Assembly: GCF_003626645.1 (NCBI RefSeq)
Contig: NZ_RBAM01000027.1
Location: 1 to 46,582, forward strand
Source: Streptomyces klenkii
GTDB taxonomy: Bacteria; Actinomycetota; Actinomycetes; Streptomycetales; Streptomycetaceae
Direction of reading: 5' to 3'
DNA: 46,582 bases
Part shown: piece by piece, positions 1 to 7,897 of the stretch
Position numbering within the stretch: position 1 is the stretch's first letter
Layout of the letters: every line of letters starts with the position of its first letter
The notes under the pieces: generated by a model
The model's input: only the letters and a program-made list of their open reading frames with translations
What the model was told of the DNA's origin: nothing
Databases searched by the model: none
Translations under genes and position numbers: made by a program

Positions 1-270
1 TCCTTTGTACTCACCCTCTCGGGCTTTCCTCCGGGCGCTTCCCTTCGTTGTTTCCAACCTTACCAGATCCGTTTTCCGGTCCGTTTCCGGTCCGAATTCC
101 GTTTCCGGCCCCCTGTTGGAGCGGGGTTTCGCCTTTCAGCTTTCGCTTTCCGGCGGTGATCCCGACTTTATCAGATCTCTCTGGTCGGAATTTCCACCGG
201 CCCGGAACGATCCTTCACGTTCGTCACGAACGTTTGGGCGTTCCCGCCGCGGTGGAGCCGTAAACCTACT
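1..270 (-). promoter_or_regulatory. rRNA operon promoter and 5' leader (16S lies beyond the left edge)
   Basis: Read on the minus strand, the last 60 bases closely resemble what I remember of the Streptomyces pre-16S leader (GAAGGGAAGCGCCCGGAGG, then AAGCCCGAGAGGGTGAGTAC). Two copies of a GATCTGRTAARGT block lie upstream. They carry -10-like hexamers TAAAGT (165-170) and TAAGGT (58-63), typical of the multiple rrn promoters, and I see no good -35 boxes. A 7-bp inverted repeat ACGTTCG-TCA-CGAACGT sits at 217-233, upstream of the first -10. No protein frame is supported here. The mature 16S is not in the window, so the assignment rests on leader similarity only. Confidence 0.8.
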
Positions 271-314
271 GGACGGCCGCGCCCGGATGCAAATCGGCAG
301 CGGGGCGGCCGTCC
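271..314 (-). terminator. rnj: Hairpin terminator after rnj
   Basis: Perfect 10-bp arms at 271-280 and 305-314. The inner bases CCCG/CGGG extend the pairing past one bulged base. It lies 17 bases past the rnj stop, with no U-run, as is usual in Streptomyces. It would separate rnj from the rRNA promoters immediately downstream. Confidence 0.7.
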
Positions 315-331
315 GTTCGGTTGACGAAGCG

Positions 332-2017
332 TCAGACCTCGACGACGACAGGGAGGATCATCGGGCGCCGGCGGTAGGTGTCGGAGACCCACTTGCCCAT
401 CGTCCGGCGGACGAGCTGCTGGAGCTGGTGCGGCTCCACGACCCCGTCGGACGCGGACTTGCCGATCGCGTCCTCGATCTTCGGAACGACCGCCGAGAAC
501 GCGGAGTCTTCGATGCCCGAGCCCCGTGCCTGGATCTGCGGCCCGCTCACCACCTTGCCCGTCGTGCTGTCGACCACGATGAACACGGAGATGATGCCCT
601 CGTCGCCGAGGATGCGGCGGTCCTTCAGCGAGGTCTCCGTGACGTCGCCGACCGAGAGGCCGTCCACGTACACGTAACCCGCCTGGACCTTGCCGACGAT
701 CTTCGCCGCGCCGTCGACCAGGTCGACCACGACGCCGTCCTCGGCGATCACGATGTGGTTCTTCGGGACACCCGTGAGCGCACCGAGCTCCGCATTGGCC
801 CGCAGGTGGCGCCACTCGCCGTGCACCGGCATGAGGTTCTTGGGCTTGCAGATGTTGTAGAAGTACAGCAGCTCGCCCGCGGAGGCGTGGCCCGATACGT
901 GGACCCGCGCGTTGCCCTTGTGGACGACGTTCGCGCCCCAGCGGGTCAGACCGTTGATCACGCGGTAGACCGCGTTCTCGTTGCCCGGGATGAGCGACGA
1001 GGCCAGGATGACGGTGTCGCCCTGGACGATCCGGATCTGGTGATCGCGGTTGGCCATCCGGGACAGGGCCGCCATCGGCTCGCCCTGGGAGCCCGTGCAC
1101 ACCAGCACGACCTCGTCGTCCGGCAGGTCGTCCAGCGTCTTCACGTCCACGACGAGGCCCGCGGGGATCCGCAGGTAGCCCAGGTCGCGGGCGATGCCCA
1201 TGTTGCGGACCATCGAGCGGCCGACGAAGGCGACGCGGCGCCCGTACTCGTGGGCGGCGTCGAGGATCTGCTGGATGCGGTGCACGTGGCTGGCGAAGCT
1301 CGCCACGATGATGCGCTTCTGCGCGTTCGCGAACACCTGGCGCAGGACGCCGGAGATCTCGCGCTCGGGCGGCACGAAGCCGGGGACCTCGGCGTTCGTG
1401 GAGTCCACGAGCAGCAGGTCGATGCCCTCCTCGCCCAGCTTGGCGAAGGCCGGCAGGTCGGTGAGGCGACGGTCCAGCGGAAGCTGGTCCATCTTGAAGT
1501 CACCGGTGTGCACGGCCATGCCGGCGGGGGTGCGGATGGCGACAGCCAGCGCGTCCGGGATGGAGTGGTTGACCGCGATGAACTCGCAGTCGAAGGGGCC
1601 CAGGCGCTCGCGGTCGCCCTCGGCGACCTCGAGGGTGTACGGGCGGATGCGGTGCTCCTGGAGCTTGGCCTCGATGAGGGCCAGGGTCAGCTTGGAGCCG
1701 ATCAGCGGGATGTCCGGCTTCTCGCGGAGCAGGTAGGGGACACCGCCGATGTGGTCCTCGTGACCGTGCGTGAGCACGATGCCGTCGATGTCGTCGAGGC
1801 GATCACGGATGGACGAGAAATCGGGCAGGATCAGGTCGATTCCGGGCTGCTCCTCCTCGGGGAAGAGCACTCCGCAGTCGACGATCAGCAGGCGGCCGCC
1901 GTATTCGAAGACCGTCATGTTGCGGCCGATCTCCCCCAGGCCGCCGAGCGGCGTGACGCGCAGGCCGCCCTCGGGCAGCTTCGGCGGGGGACCGAGTTCA
2001 GGATGCGGGTGGCTCAA
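332..2017 (-). CDS. rnj: Ribonuclease J
   Basis: Metallo-beta-lactamase/beta-CASP ribonuclease of 561 aa that degrades and matures RNA from the 5' end and also cuts endonucleolytically. The zinc-binding motif II is seen as THGHEDH, followed by the beta-CASP region (GRSMVRN, CTGSQGEP, HVSGHAS) and a C-terminal domain. I choose the TTG at 2015-2017 (protein begins LSHPHPELGPP, read as Met). It has GAGGAG just upstream and gives the length I recall for Streptomyces RNase J. A GTG at 2038 would add seven residues but has no comparable ribosome-binding site. The gene follows dapA on the same strand after a 179-bp gap holding a hairpin and direct repeats, so it probably has its own promoter. Family assignment is secure. 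Confidence 0.97.
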   Translation of the reverse strand: MSHPHPELGPPPKLPEGGLRVTPLGGLGEIGRNMTVFEYGGRLLIVDCGVLFPEEEQPGIDLILPDFSSIRDRLDDIDGIVLTHGHEDHIGGVPYLLREKPDIPLIGSKLTLALIEAKLQEHRIRPYTLEVAEGDRERLGPFDCEFIAVNHSIPDALAVAIRTPAGMAVHTGDFKMDQLPLDRRLTDLPAFAKLGEEGIDLLLVDSTNAEVPGFVPPEREISGVLRQVFANAQKRIIVASFASHVHRIQQILDAAHEYGRRVAFVGRSMVRNMGIARDLGYLRIPAGLVVDVKTLDDLPDDEVVLVCTGSQGEPMAALSRMANRDHQIRIVQGDTVILASSLIPGNENAVYRVINGLTRWGANVVHKGNARVHVSGHASAGELLYFYNICKPKNLMPVHGEWRHLRANAELGALTGVPKNHIVIAEDGVVVDLVDGAAKIVGKVQAGYVYVDGLSVGDVTETSLKDRRILGDEGIISVFIVVDSTTGKVVSGPQIQARGSGIEDSAFSAVVPKIEDAIGKSASDGVVEPHQLQQLVRRTMGKWVSDTYRRRPMILPVVVEV

Positions 2018-2038
2018 AAGACTCTCCTCACCACGCAC

Positions 2039-2063
2039 GCCACATGCCCTCAGGGCACATGGC
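2039..2063 (-). promoter_or_regulatory. rnj: 5'-UTR hairpin just ahead of rnj
   Basis: Arms 2039-2049 and 2053-2063 around a 3-nt loop. As minus-strand RNA all 11 positions pair, two of them as G-U wobbles. As plus-strand RNA the two wobble positions would be mismatches, so the structure favours the rnj transcript. It ends about 22 bases before the TTG start and could affect ribosome access or serve as a self-cleavage site. Function is inferred only. Confidence 0.5.
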
Positions 2064-2100
2064 GCGCGCGACCTTCGTGCACTTGCAGTTGTTTTCGGTC

Positions 2101-2152
2101 TTCAGTTGTGAAGTCCTGTGTGAAGTCCTGGCGTATTCAGTTGTGAAGTTCT
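2101..2152. repeat. Three direct repeats in the rnj upstream region
   Basis: TTCAGTTGTGAAGTCCT at 2101-2117, a partial copy TGTGAAGTCCT at 2119-2129, and TTCAGTTGTGAAGTTCT at 2136-2152. The shared TGTGAAG cores start at 2107, 2119 and 2142, so they are spaced 12 and 23 bp. The full copies contain the dyad TTCA-N4-TGAA. The position between dapA and rnj, about 85-135 bp upstream of rnj, suggests an operator. No known regulator is recognised. Confidence 0.5.
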
Positions 2153-2196
2153 TGGGCGGTCCGGTCCGGCGCGGGGGCCGGTCCGCCGGGGCGCCG

Positions 2197-3099
2197 TCAG
2201 CCGAGCTGGACGCCGCCCGCCGTGAGGTCGCGCTTGAGCTGCTCGGTCTCCTGCTCGGTGAGCTCGACGAGCGGCAGCCGCACGGGGCCCGCGGGCAGTC
2301 CCTGGAGGGCCAGGGCGGCCTTGGTCGTCATGACGCCCTGGGTGCGGAACAGGCCGGTGAAGACCGGGAGCAGCTTCTGGTGGATCGCCGTGGCCTTGGC
2401 GTTGTCTCCGGACAGGAAGGCGTCGGTCATCGCGCGCAGGTCCCCGGCGACGAAGTGACCCGCGACGGAGACGAAGCCGGCGGCGCCGACGGCGAGCTGC
2501 GGCAGGTTCAGCATGTCGTCGCCCGAGTACCAGGCGAGGCCCGAGCGGGCGATGGCCCAGCTCGTCGCGGACAGATCGCCCTTGGCGTCCTTGTTGGCGA
2601 CGATGCGGGGGTGCTCCGCCAGCCGGACGAGCGTCTCGGTCTCGATGGGGACGCCGCTGCGGCCGGGGATGTCGTAAACCATCACCGGGAGGCCGGTCGC
2701 GTCGGCGACGGCCGTGAAGTGCCGGACCAGGCCCTCCTGCGGGGGCTTGTTGTAGTACGGCGTGACGACGAGGAGGCCGTGGGCGCCCGCCTTCTCGGCG
2801 GCGCGGGCCAGCTCGGCGCTGTGGTGGGTGTGGTTGGTGCCGGCTCCGGCGATCACGTGGGCGCGGTCTCCGACCGCCTCGACCACAGCCCGTACGAGCT
2901 GGGCTTTCTCCGCATCGCTGGTGGTAGGGGACTCGCCGGTGGTGCCGTTGACGATCAGGCCGTCATTGCCGGCGTCCACGAGGTGGGTGGCGAGCCGCTG
3001 CGCGCCGTCGAGGTCGAGAGCACCGTCAGCGGTGAAGGGCGTGACCATGGCGGTCAGGACCCGCCCGAAGGGCGTCTGCGGTGTGGAGGTCGGAGCCAT
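2197..3099 (-). CDS. dapA: 4-hydroxy-tetrahydrodipicolinate synthase
   Basis: Condenses pyruvate with aspartate semialdehyde, the first committed step to diaminopimelate and lysine, in the cytoplasm. The TIM-barrel family motifs are visible: GTTGES (pyruvate-binding loop), VYDIPGRSG (catalytic tyrosine) and ANKDAKGD (Schiff-base lysine). The ATG at 3099 gives 300 aa beginning MAPTSTPQTP, the usual Streptomyces N-terminus. A GTG at 3108 would add three residues, and neither start has a strong ribosome-binding site. The gene lies between thyX and rnj on the same strand. The 206-bp gap to thyX holds a promoter-like sequence and a strong hairpin, so dapA probably starts its own transcript, possibly with rnj. 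dapB lies elsewhere, at 5714. Confidence 0.96.
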   Translation of the reverse strand: MAPTSTPQTPFGRVLTAMVTPFTADGALDLDGAQRLATHLVDAGNDGLIVNGTTGESPTTSDAEKAQLVRAVVEAVGDRAHVIAGAGTNHTHHSAELARAAEKAGAHGLLVVTPYYNKPPQEGLVRHFTAVADATGLPVMVYDIPGRSGVPIETETLVRLAEHPRIVANKDAKGDLSATSWAIARSGLAWYSGDDMLNLPQLAVGAAGFVSVAGHFVAGDLRAMTDAFLSGDNAKATAIHQKLLPVFTGLFRTQGVMTTKAALALQGLPAGPVRLPLVELTEQETEQLKRDLTAGGVQLG

Positions 3100-3155
3100 G
3101 AGGGCCACGCTACTCGTTGCTCACCGTGAGGTGCCCCCTCGGGGAGTGCCAAAGG

Positions 3156-3199
3156 GATCCCGGCACTGCCTGCTCGGGGGTTCAAGCAGTGCCGGGTCC
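3156..3199 (-). promoter_or_regulatory. dapA: Long hairpin at the 5' end of the dapA leader
   Basis: Perfect 11-bp arms at 3159-3169 and 3186-3196. Pairing extends by GGA/TCC past one bulged base to 3156-3199, with a 16-nt loop. It starts about two bases from the predicted dapA transcription start near 3201. That fits a 5'-end mRNA-stabilising or regulatory hairpin better than a thyX terminator, although it could do both. Confidence 0.5.
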
Positions 3200-3207
3200 G
3201 TCTTTTC

Positions 3208-3237
3208 AGACTAGATTAAAGCCACGAAAAGCCGCAA
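3208..3237 (-). promoter_or_regulatory. dapA: Predicted dapA promoter
   Basis: Minus-strand TTGCGG (3232-3237), an 18-bp spacer and TAGTCT (3208-3213). This is a moderate match to the Streptomyces housekeeping consensus. It lies in a locally AT-rich patch of the thyX-dapA gap and predicts a leader of about 100 nt. Confidence 0.45.
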
Positions 3238-3282
3238 TACGGACACCTAAGCTACCGGCCCGTACGGCTTCCCTCTCCCGCC

Positions 3283-3299
3283 GGGGGTGGACAACCCCC
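3283..3299 (-). terminator. thyX: Hairpin after thyX
   Basis: Short inverted repeat GGGGG-N7-CCCCC ending six bases past the thyX stop, inside a GC-rich tract. There is no U-run. It is a weak to moderate terminator candidate. Confidence 0.4.
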
Positions 3300-3304
3300 T
3301 CCCG

Positions 3305-4066
3305 TCAGGGGGCGACGCGGCCGTTCTTGTTGAACGCGGCGTACGTGAGCGGCATGAGCTTCGCCCACTCCGCCTCCATCTTCTCGCCGACCATCTCGAT
3401 CTCGCGCTGCGGGAAGGAGGGCACGGCCGCCTGCTCGTGCTGGGTGCGCAGGCCGAGGAAGTGCATCAGCGAGCGCGCGTTGCACGTGGCGTACATGGAC
3501 GAGAACAGGCCGACCGGCAGCACCGAGCGCGCGACCTCGCGGGCCACGCCGGCGGCCAGCATCTCCTGGTAGGCCTCGTAGGCCTCGCGGTAGGTGTTCT
3601 CCATGACGCGCGTGGTGAGCTCGTGCTGCGCGTCGGTGCCCTCGACGAAGACGTACTTGCCGGGGCGGCCCTCCTGGACGAGCTTGCGCTCGGCGTCCGG
3701 AACGTAGAAGACGGGCTGCAGCTCGCGGTAGCGGCCGGACTCCTCGTTGTACGACCAGCCCACGCGGTGGCGCATGAACTCGCGGAAGACGAAGATCGGC
3801 GCGCTGATGAAGAACGTCATCGAGTTGTGCTCGAAGGGGCTGCCGTGGCGGTCCCGCATCAGGTAGTTGATCAGCCCCTTGGACCGCTCCGGGTCCTTGG
3901 TGATCTCTTCCAGGGACTGCTCGCCGGCGGTGGAGACACGGGCCGCCCACAGCACGTCGGAGTCGGCCGCGCTGTGCTTGACCAGCTCGACGGTCACATC
4001 GCCGCGGAACGTCGGCTCGGCGTCCTTGGCGGTCTCGGTGGCGGTCTCGGTGGGGCTGTCGGTCAC
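3305..4066 (-). CDS. thyX: FAD-dependent thymidylate synthase ThyX
   Basis: Makes dTMP from dUMP using methylene-tetrahydrofolate and reduced FAD. The protein is 253 aa, within the family's usual range. The ThyX signature RHR-X8-S is at residues 99-110 (RHRVGWSYNEES). Other conserved blocks are the segment around residues 70-82 (RDRHGSPFEHNSM) and the C-terminal NARSLMHFLGLR region. The GTG start at 4066 has AAGGA eight bases upstream. A TAGGCT -10-like box at 4106-4111 (minus) may drive it, but no clear -35 is seen. The first 20 residues are Thr/Glu-rich and variable. The gene is divergent from the small membrane-protein gene at 4291, and the intervening 224 bp contain a 16-bp perfect palindrome (4155-4170). 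Confidence 0.96.
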   Translation of the reverse strand: MTDSPTETATETAKDAEPTFRGDVTVELVKHSAADSDVLWAARVSTAGEQSLEEITKDPERSKGLINYLMRDRHGSPFEHNSMTFFISAPIFVFREFMRHRVGWSYNEESGRYRELQPVFYVPDAERKLVQEGRPGKYVFVEGTDAQHELTTRVMENTYREAYEAYQEMLAAGVAREVARSVLPVGLFSSMYATCNARSLMHFLGLRTQHEQAAVPSFPQREIEMVGEKMEAEWAKLMPLTYAAFNKNGRVAP

Positions 4067-4154
4067 CGGCGGGGTCCTTCCAGTTGCAGTGCTCGGGCGG
4101 CGACCAGCCTACGGGCCACCACTGACAGCCGGTCCGCAAGCGGCCCCCTTACGG

Positions 4155-4170
4155 CCCCGCCGCGGCGGGG
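4155..4170. repeat. 16-bp perfect palindrome in the thyX divergent region
   Basis: CCCCGCCGCGGCGGGG reads the same on both strands and lies between thyX and the gene at 4291. In so GC-rich a sequence it could be incidental. I see no recognisable operator consensus. The rest of 4067-4290 holds the thyX ribosome-binding site and probably both promoters. Confidence 0.3.
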
Positions 4171-4290
4171 GGAAGCTGCTCACTGGTTGAGATTTTTCAC
4201 AGAAGTCGCCGAAAACGGGCACCTGGCGCCGTCTTTGATCGTCCCTATGTACGACAGCACGTTTTCGAGGTTCCTAGGAGAGCCCCCATC

Positions 4291-4533
4291 ATGTTCCGCC
4301 GGCGAGAGCCCGTGCCGTTCGCCTTCGTCGCCGAGGCCGAGCGCTACCGCAGCAACGTCACGCCGCCGCCCCGAGAACGCGCGAGCCGCTCGCAGATAGC
4401 CGGCCGTGTGCTCGTGGGTCTGACGGTGGCGACGGGGCTGGTCGGAGCGCTGCTGTTCGGGATGCCGTCGCTGCAGCCCAGCGTGCAGGACACGCACCAG
4501 TCGCAGCGTTCCGAGGCCTCGGACGGCCGCTGA
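4291..4533 (+). CDS. Small single-pass membrane protein, function unknown
   Basis: 80 aa. The basic N-terminal half (MFRRREPVPFAFVAEAERYR) is followed by one hydrophobic segment at about residues 37-58 (AGRVLVGLTVATGLVGALLFGM) and a short polar C-terminus rich in Gln and Ser. The ATG start has AGGAGAG about ten bases upstream. It has a hairpin terminator with a short T-run at 4556-4600, so it appears monocistronic. I believe small proteins of this type are conserved next to thyX in Streptomyces, but I cannot assign a role. Coding is supported by the ribosome-binding site, the clean stop, the terminator and the lack of a competing frame. Confidence 0.75.
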   Translation: MFRRREPVPFAFVAEAERYRSNVTPPPRERASRSQIAGRVLVGLTVATGLVGALLFGMPSLQPSVQDTHQSQRSEASDGR

Positions 4534-4555
4534 CCGGCAGGTGACCACCGAGGGT

Positions 4556-4600
4556 GGGATCCGGCGCACCGACCCTGGTGTGCCCGGGTCCCGCCCTTTT
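4556..4600 (+). terminator. Intrinsic-type terminator after the 80-aa gene
   Basis: An imperfect stem of about 14 bp runs from 4556 to 4592 (GGGATCCGG pairs with CCCGGGTCCC through a wobble, then GCACC with GGTGT). It is followed shortly by TTTT at 4597-4600. It is one of the few stems in the window with a U-run. Confidence 0.6.
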
Positions 4601-4658
4601 CTATAGCCTCACCGGGCACAGCCATTCGAGCGTGCGTGCTGATGAGTGAGGAAACGTC

Positions 4659-5228
4659 GTGCCCCTGCCCTTTCTGACCGCCGACCGCGACGTCGAGGAG
4701 CTCGCGCCCGCCACCGCCGCGGCCGTCACGCCCGCCGGGTACGACGAGGCCCCTGCCCGCTGGCAGCGCCCGTACCGGCCCGGTCCGTGGCGCGTGGGCG
4801 TCACCGCGCTGTTGCTGCTGCTCGCCTCGTACGTCCTCTTCGCCGCGATGATCATCGCGGTGGCCGGGTCGCTGCCCGTGGCGGGCGTCTGTGTGGCCGT
4901 CGCCGTCCTGGTGATCGTGACGGCCGTCCGCCTCGTGCGGGTCGGCGTGTGGGTGGGCGAGGGCGGGTTGCGGCACGTACGGCTGCTGTCCGCGAAGACG
5001 GTGCCCTGGGCCGACGTGACGGCCGTGCGCACCGTGCGGCAGCCCGTGCGGTGGCTGGGTCTCCCCCGCACCGTGCAGGGGCGGGCGGTCGTCGTGGAGC
5101 GCGCGGGCGGTGCGCCGCTGGCGACGCTCGTCACCAGCCACGGGGCGGACTTCCTCGGCCGGCCCCAGGCCTTCGACATGGCGTGCGACGCGGTGGAGGG
5201 CTGGGCGGCGGACTTCCGCCGCGCCTAG
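4659..5228 (+). CDS. Membrane protein with PH-like C-terminal domain, function unknown
   Basis: 189 aa, GTG start with GAGG about ten bases upstream. After a polar Pro-rich N-terminus there are two hydrophobic segments at about residues 48-68 (VGVTALLLLLASYVLFAAMII) and 72-94. A beta-rich region follows (VGEGGLRHVRLLSAKTVPW, ADVTAVRTVRQ, GRAVVVERAGG), resembling the short bacterial PH domains found in actinobacterial membrane proteins. No catalytic motif is visible. It ends one base before a hairpin shared with the convergent TPR gene. The PH assignment is by pattern only and the cellular role is unknown. Confidence 0.8.
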   Translation: MPLPFLTADRDVEELAPATAAAVTPAGYDEAPARWQRPYRPGPWRVGVTALLLLLASYVLFAAMIIAVAGSLPVAGVCVAVAVLVIVTAVRLVRVGVWVGEGGLRHVRLLSAKTVPWADVTAVRTVRQPVRWLGLPRTVQGRAVVVERAGGAPLATLVTSHGADFLGRPQAFDMACDAVEGWAADFRRA

Positions 5229-5250
5229 GCCCTCCCTCCTGCGGAAGGGC
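5229..5250. terminator. Bidirectional hairpin between convergent genes
   Basis: GCCCT(CC)-N7-(GGA)AGGGC. The stem fills exactly the gap between the plus-strand stop at 5226-5228 and the minus-strand stop at 5250-5252. It is short but suitably placed to stop both transcripts. Confidence 0.5.
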
Positions 5251-5708
5251 TACGCGTCCACCCGTACGGGCTTGCCGTCGTGGAGGGCGATCGCCCGCTG
5301 CATGGCCTTGCGGGCGCGGGGGGTGTCCCGGGCGTCGTGGTAGGCGACGGCCAGCCGGAACCAGGCGCGCCAGTCGGACGGGGCGTCCTCGGTCTCGGCC
5401 TTGCGCTTGGCGAAGACCGCGTCCGCGGAGTCCCGGTCGATGCGGCCGCCCGGCGTCCGTACCAGCTCGTCCACCGGCAGGCCGCCCTCGGCGTCCAGCT
5501 CGCGCGCCAGGCGGTTGGCGTCGCGCGCGAACTTGGTGGTCTGGTAGAGGAACCAGGCTCCGATGAACGGCAGGACCAGCACCGCCACGCCGAAGGTGAT
5601 GGTGACGGCGGTGCCCTGCTGGAGGAGCATCACCCCGCGGCTGCCGACCAGGACGAAGTAGACGACCAGGACGGCGGCCAGGGCGAAGTAGACGATTTTG
5701 GCGCGCAC
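5250..5708 (-). CDS. Two-pass membrane protein with TPR-like C-terminus
   Basis: 152 aa. Two hydrophobic segments (about residues 5-30 and 33-55) are followed by a charged linker and a tetratricopeptide-like helical pair at about residues 113-143 (DWRAWFRLAVAYHDARDTPRARKAMQRAIAL). I place the start at the GTG at 5706-5708, five bases past the dapB stop. There is no good ribosome-binding site, which suggests translational coupling to dapB. It is the last gene of the rpsO-pnp-M16-dapB run. TPR repeats usually mediate protein contacts; the partner and function here are unknown. Confidence 0.8.
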   Translation of the reverse strand: MRAKIVYFALAAVLVVYFVLVGSRGVMLLQQGTAVTITFGVAVLVLPFIGAWFLYQTTKFARDANRLARELDAEGGLPVDELVRTPGGRIDRDSADAVFAKRKAETEDAPSDWRAWFRLAVAYHDARDTPRARKAMQRAIALHDGKPVRVDA

Positions 5709-5713
5709 GGTAC

Positions 5714-6466
5714 TCAGCCCAGGTCCAGGAAGTGTTCCAGGCCGAACGTCAGGCCCGGGGTCGCGACGACGCGCCGTGCGCCGAGCAGGATGCCCGGCAT
5801 GAAGCAGCTGTGGTGCAGCGAGTCGTGCCGGATGGTGAGCGTCTCGCCGGTGTCGCCGAACAGCACCTCCTGGTGGGCCAGGAGGCCGCGGAGCCGCACC
5901 GCGTGCACGGGCACGCCGTCGACGTCGGCGCCCCGTGCGCCCTCCAGGGCCGTCGTGGTGGCGTCGGGCTGCGGGGGGCAGCCCGCCTCGCGCCGTGCGG
6001 CCGCGATGAGCTGCGCGGTGCGGGTGGCCGTGCCCGAGGGGGCGTCGGCCTTGTTCGGGTGGTGCAGCTCGACGACCTCGGCGGACTCGAAGAAACGCGC
6101 CGCCTGCCGGGCGAAGGTCATGGTCAGGACGGCCCCGATGGAGAAGTTCGGGGCGATGAGCACGCCGGTGTCGGGGGACGCCTCCAGCCAGGAGTTCAGC
6201 CGCGCGAGGCGCTCCTCGGTCCAGCCGGTGGTGCCGACGACGCCGTGGATGCCGTTGCGGACGCAGAACTCCAGGTTCTCCATGACCGAGTCGGGGTGCG
6301 TCAGCTCGACCGCGACCTGGGCTCCCGCCTCGGTCAGCGTCTCCAGCTTGTCGCCCCGGCCCAGCGCGGCCACCAGCTCCATGTCGTCGGCGGCCTCGAC
6401 GGCCCGTACGGCCTCGGAGCCGATCCGGCCCCCCGCGCCGATGACCGCCACGCGCAGCTTGCTCAT
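5714..6466 (-). CDS. dapB: 4-hydroxy-tetrahydrodipicolinate reductase
   Basis: NAD(P)H-dependent reductase of the diaminopimelate/lysine pathway, 250 aa, full length. The N-terminal Rossmann motif is GAGGRIG (residues 10-16). The substrate-binding and catalytic block ELHHPNKADAPSGTA lies near residues 132-146, with the His-His pair and lysine expected for the family. The NAD-domain segment VGTTGW is also present. The ATG start lies 51 bp beyond the M16 peptidase stop, in the same direction. The pathway partner dapA is about 3 kb away in a different transcript. Confidence 0.96.
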   Translation of the reverse strand: MSKLRVAVIGAGGRIGSEAVRAVEAADDMELVAALGRGDKLETLTEAGAQVAVELTHPDSVMENLEFCVRNGIHGVVGTTGWTEERLARLNSWLEASPDTGVLIAPNFSIGAVLTMTFARQAARFFESAEVVELHHPNKADAPSGTATRTAQLIAAARREAGCPPQPDATTTALEGARGADVDGVPVHAVRLRGLLAHQEVLFGDTGETLTIRHDSLHHSCFMPGILLGARRVVATPGLTFGLEHFLDLG

Positions 6467-6517
6467 CGTCCCTGCTTCCTTCGAACCGATCGCCCAGCCG
6501 ATTATCAGCCCGGCAAC

Positions 6518-7897
6518 TTAAGAAACGGCCTCGTGCAGGCGTGCGGCCTGCTTGTCCTTCAGCGGGCCGATGACGGACAGCGAAGGACGCTGTCCCAGTA
6601 CATCGCGGGCCACCTCGCGGACCTCGTCCGGGGTGACGGCCGCGATGCGCGCCAGCATGTCGTCGACCGACATCTGGTCGCCCCAGCACAGCTCGCTCTT
6701 GCCGATGCGGTTCATGAGCGCACCGGTGTCCTCCAGGCCGAGGACGGTGGAGCCCGCGAGCTGCCCCACGGCGCGGCTGATCTCCTCGTCCGGCAGGCCC
6801 TCCGACGCGACCTTGTCGAGCTCGTCGCGGCAGATCTTCAGCACGTCGTGGACCTGGCTCGGGCGGCAGCCGGCGTAGACGCCGAAGAGGCCGCAGTCGG
6901 CGTAGCCCGAGGTGTAGGAGTAGACGGAGTAGGCGAGGCCGCGCTTCTCCCGGACCTCCTGGAAGAGCCGGGAGCTCATGCCGCCGCCGAGGGCGGTGTT
7001 GAGCACGCCGAGCGCCCAGCGGCGGTCGTCCGTGCGCGCCAGGCCGGGCATGCCGAGGACGACGTGCGCCTGCTCGGTCTTGCGGCCGAGCACCTCCACG
7101 CGGCCGGCGGTGCGGATCGTACGGGCGCCGGAGCGCGGGGCGACGGGCGTCGCGTCCGTACGGTGCAGGGCGCCGGCCCGGTCGAAGGCGGCGCGGACCT
7201 GGCGGACGACCTTGGCGTGGTCGACGTTGCCCGCGGCGGCCACGACCAGGCGCGTGGGGTCGTAGTGCTTCTTGTAGAAGCGGGCGATCTGGTCGCGGGT
7301 GAGGGCGTTGATGGTGTCGACCGTGCCGAGCACGGGGCGGCCGAGGGGAGTGTCGCCCAGCATGGTGTGCGCGAACAGGTCGTGCACGCAGTCGCCGGGG
7401 TCGTCCTCCGTCATCGCGATCTCTTCGAGGATCACGCCGCGCTCGGCGTCGACGTCCGCCGCGTCGATCAGCGAGCCCGTGAGCATGTCGCAGACGACGT
7501 CGATGGCCAGCGGCAGGTCGGTGTCGAGCACGCGCGCGTAGTAGCACGTGTACTCCTTGGCCGTGAACGCGTTCATCTCGCCGCCGACGGCGTCGATGGC
7601 CGAGGAGATGTCCAGCGCGCTGCGCTTGGCCGTGCCCTTGAAGAGCAGGTGCTCCAGGTAGTGGGTGGCGCCGTTCAGGGCCGGGGTCTCGTCGCGGGAG
7701 CCGACGTTGGCCCAGATGCCGAAGGTCGCGGAGCGCACGGACGGCAGGGTCTCGGTGACGATGCGCAGGCCGCCCGGGAGGGTGGTGCGGCGGACCGTGC
7801 CGATGCCGTTCTCGCCCTTGAGAAGCGTTTGGGTACGGGCGACGGCCCGCCCCTCCGAGGAGGTGCGGGCCGTCTTCCGTGTACTACGGGACGTCAC
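6518..7897 (-). CDS. M16 family zinc metallopeptidase (processing-peptidase-like)
   Basis: 459 aa. The inverted zinc motif HxxEH is intact at residues 79-83 (HYLEH). The distal glutamate ligand is in VILEEIAM near residue 159, the spacing expected for M16. The C-terminal half holds the second M16 domain with the substrate-binding segment GGGMSSRLFQEVREKRGLAYSVYSYTSGY. There is no signal peptide, so it probably acts in the cytoplasm. The GTG start overlaps the pnp stop as GTGA (7894-7897), so it is translationally coupled to pnp. This rpsO-pnp-M16-dapB order is, as far as I know, the common Streptomyces arrangement. The substrate is unknown. Confidence 0.93.
   Translation of the reverse strand: MTSRSTRKTARTSSEGRAVARTQTLLKGENGIGTVRRTTLPGGLRIVTETLPSVRSATFGIWANVGSRDETPALNGATHYLEHLLFKGTAKRSALDISSAIDAVGGEMNAFTAKEYTCYYARVLDTDLPLAIDVVCDMLTGSLIDAADVDAERGVILEEIAMTEDDPGDCVHDLFAHTMLGDTPLGRPVLGTVDTINALTRDQIARFYKKHYDPTRLVVAAAGNVDHAKVVRQVRAAFDRAGALHRTDATPVAPRSGARTIRTAGRVEVLGRKTEQAHVVLGMPGLARTDDRRWALGVLNTALGGGMSSRLFQEVREKRGLAYSVYSYTSGYADCGLFGVYAGCRPSQVHDVLKICRDELDKVASEGLPDEEISRAVGQLAGSTVLGLEDTGALMNRIGKSELCWGDQMSVDDMLARIAAVTPDEVREVARDVLGQRPSLSVIGPLKDKQAARLHEAVS

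Noticed and set aside
5..2146. 713-codon plus-strand frame over the rRNA leader and rnj
   Set aside because: Antisense to the clearly conserved rnj, with low-complexity Arg/Asp/Leu composition and no motifs.
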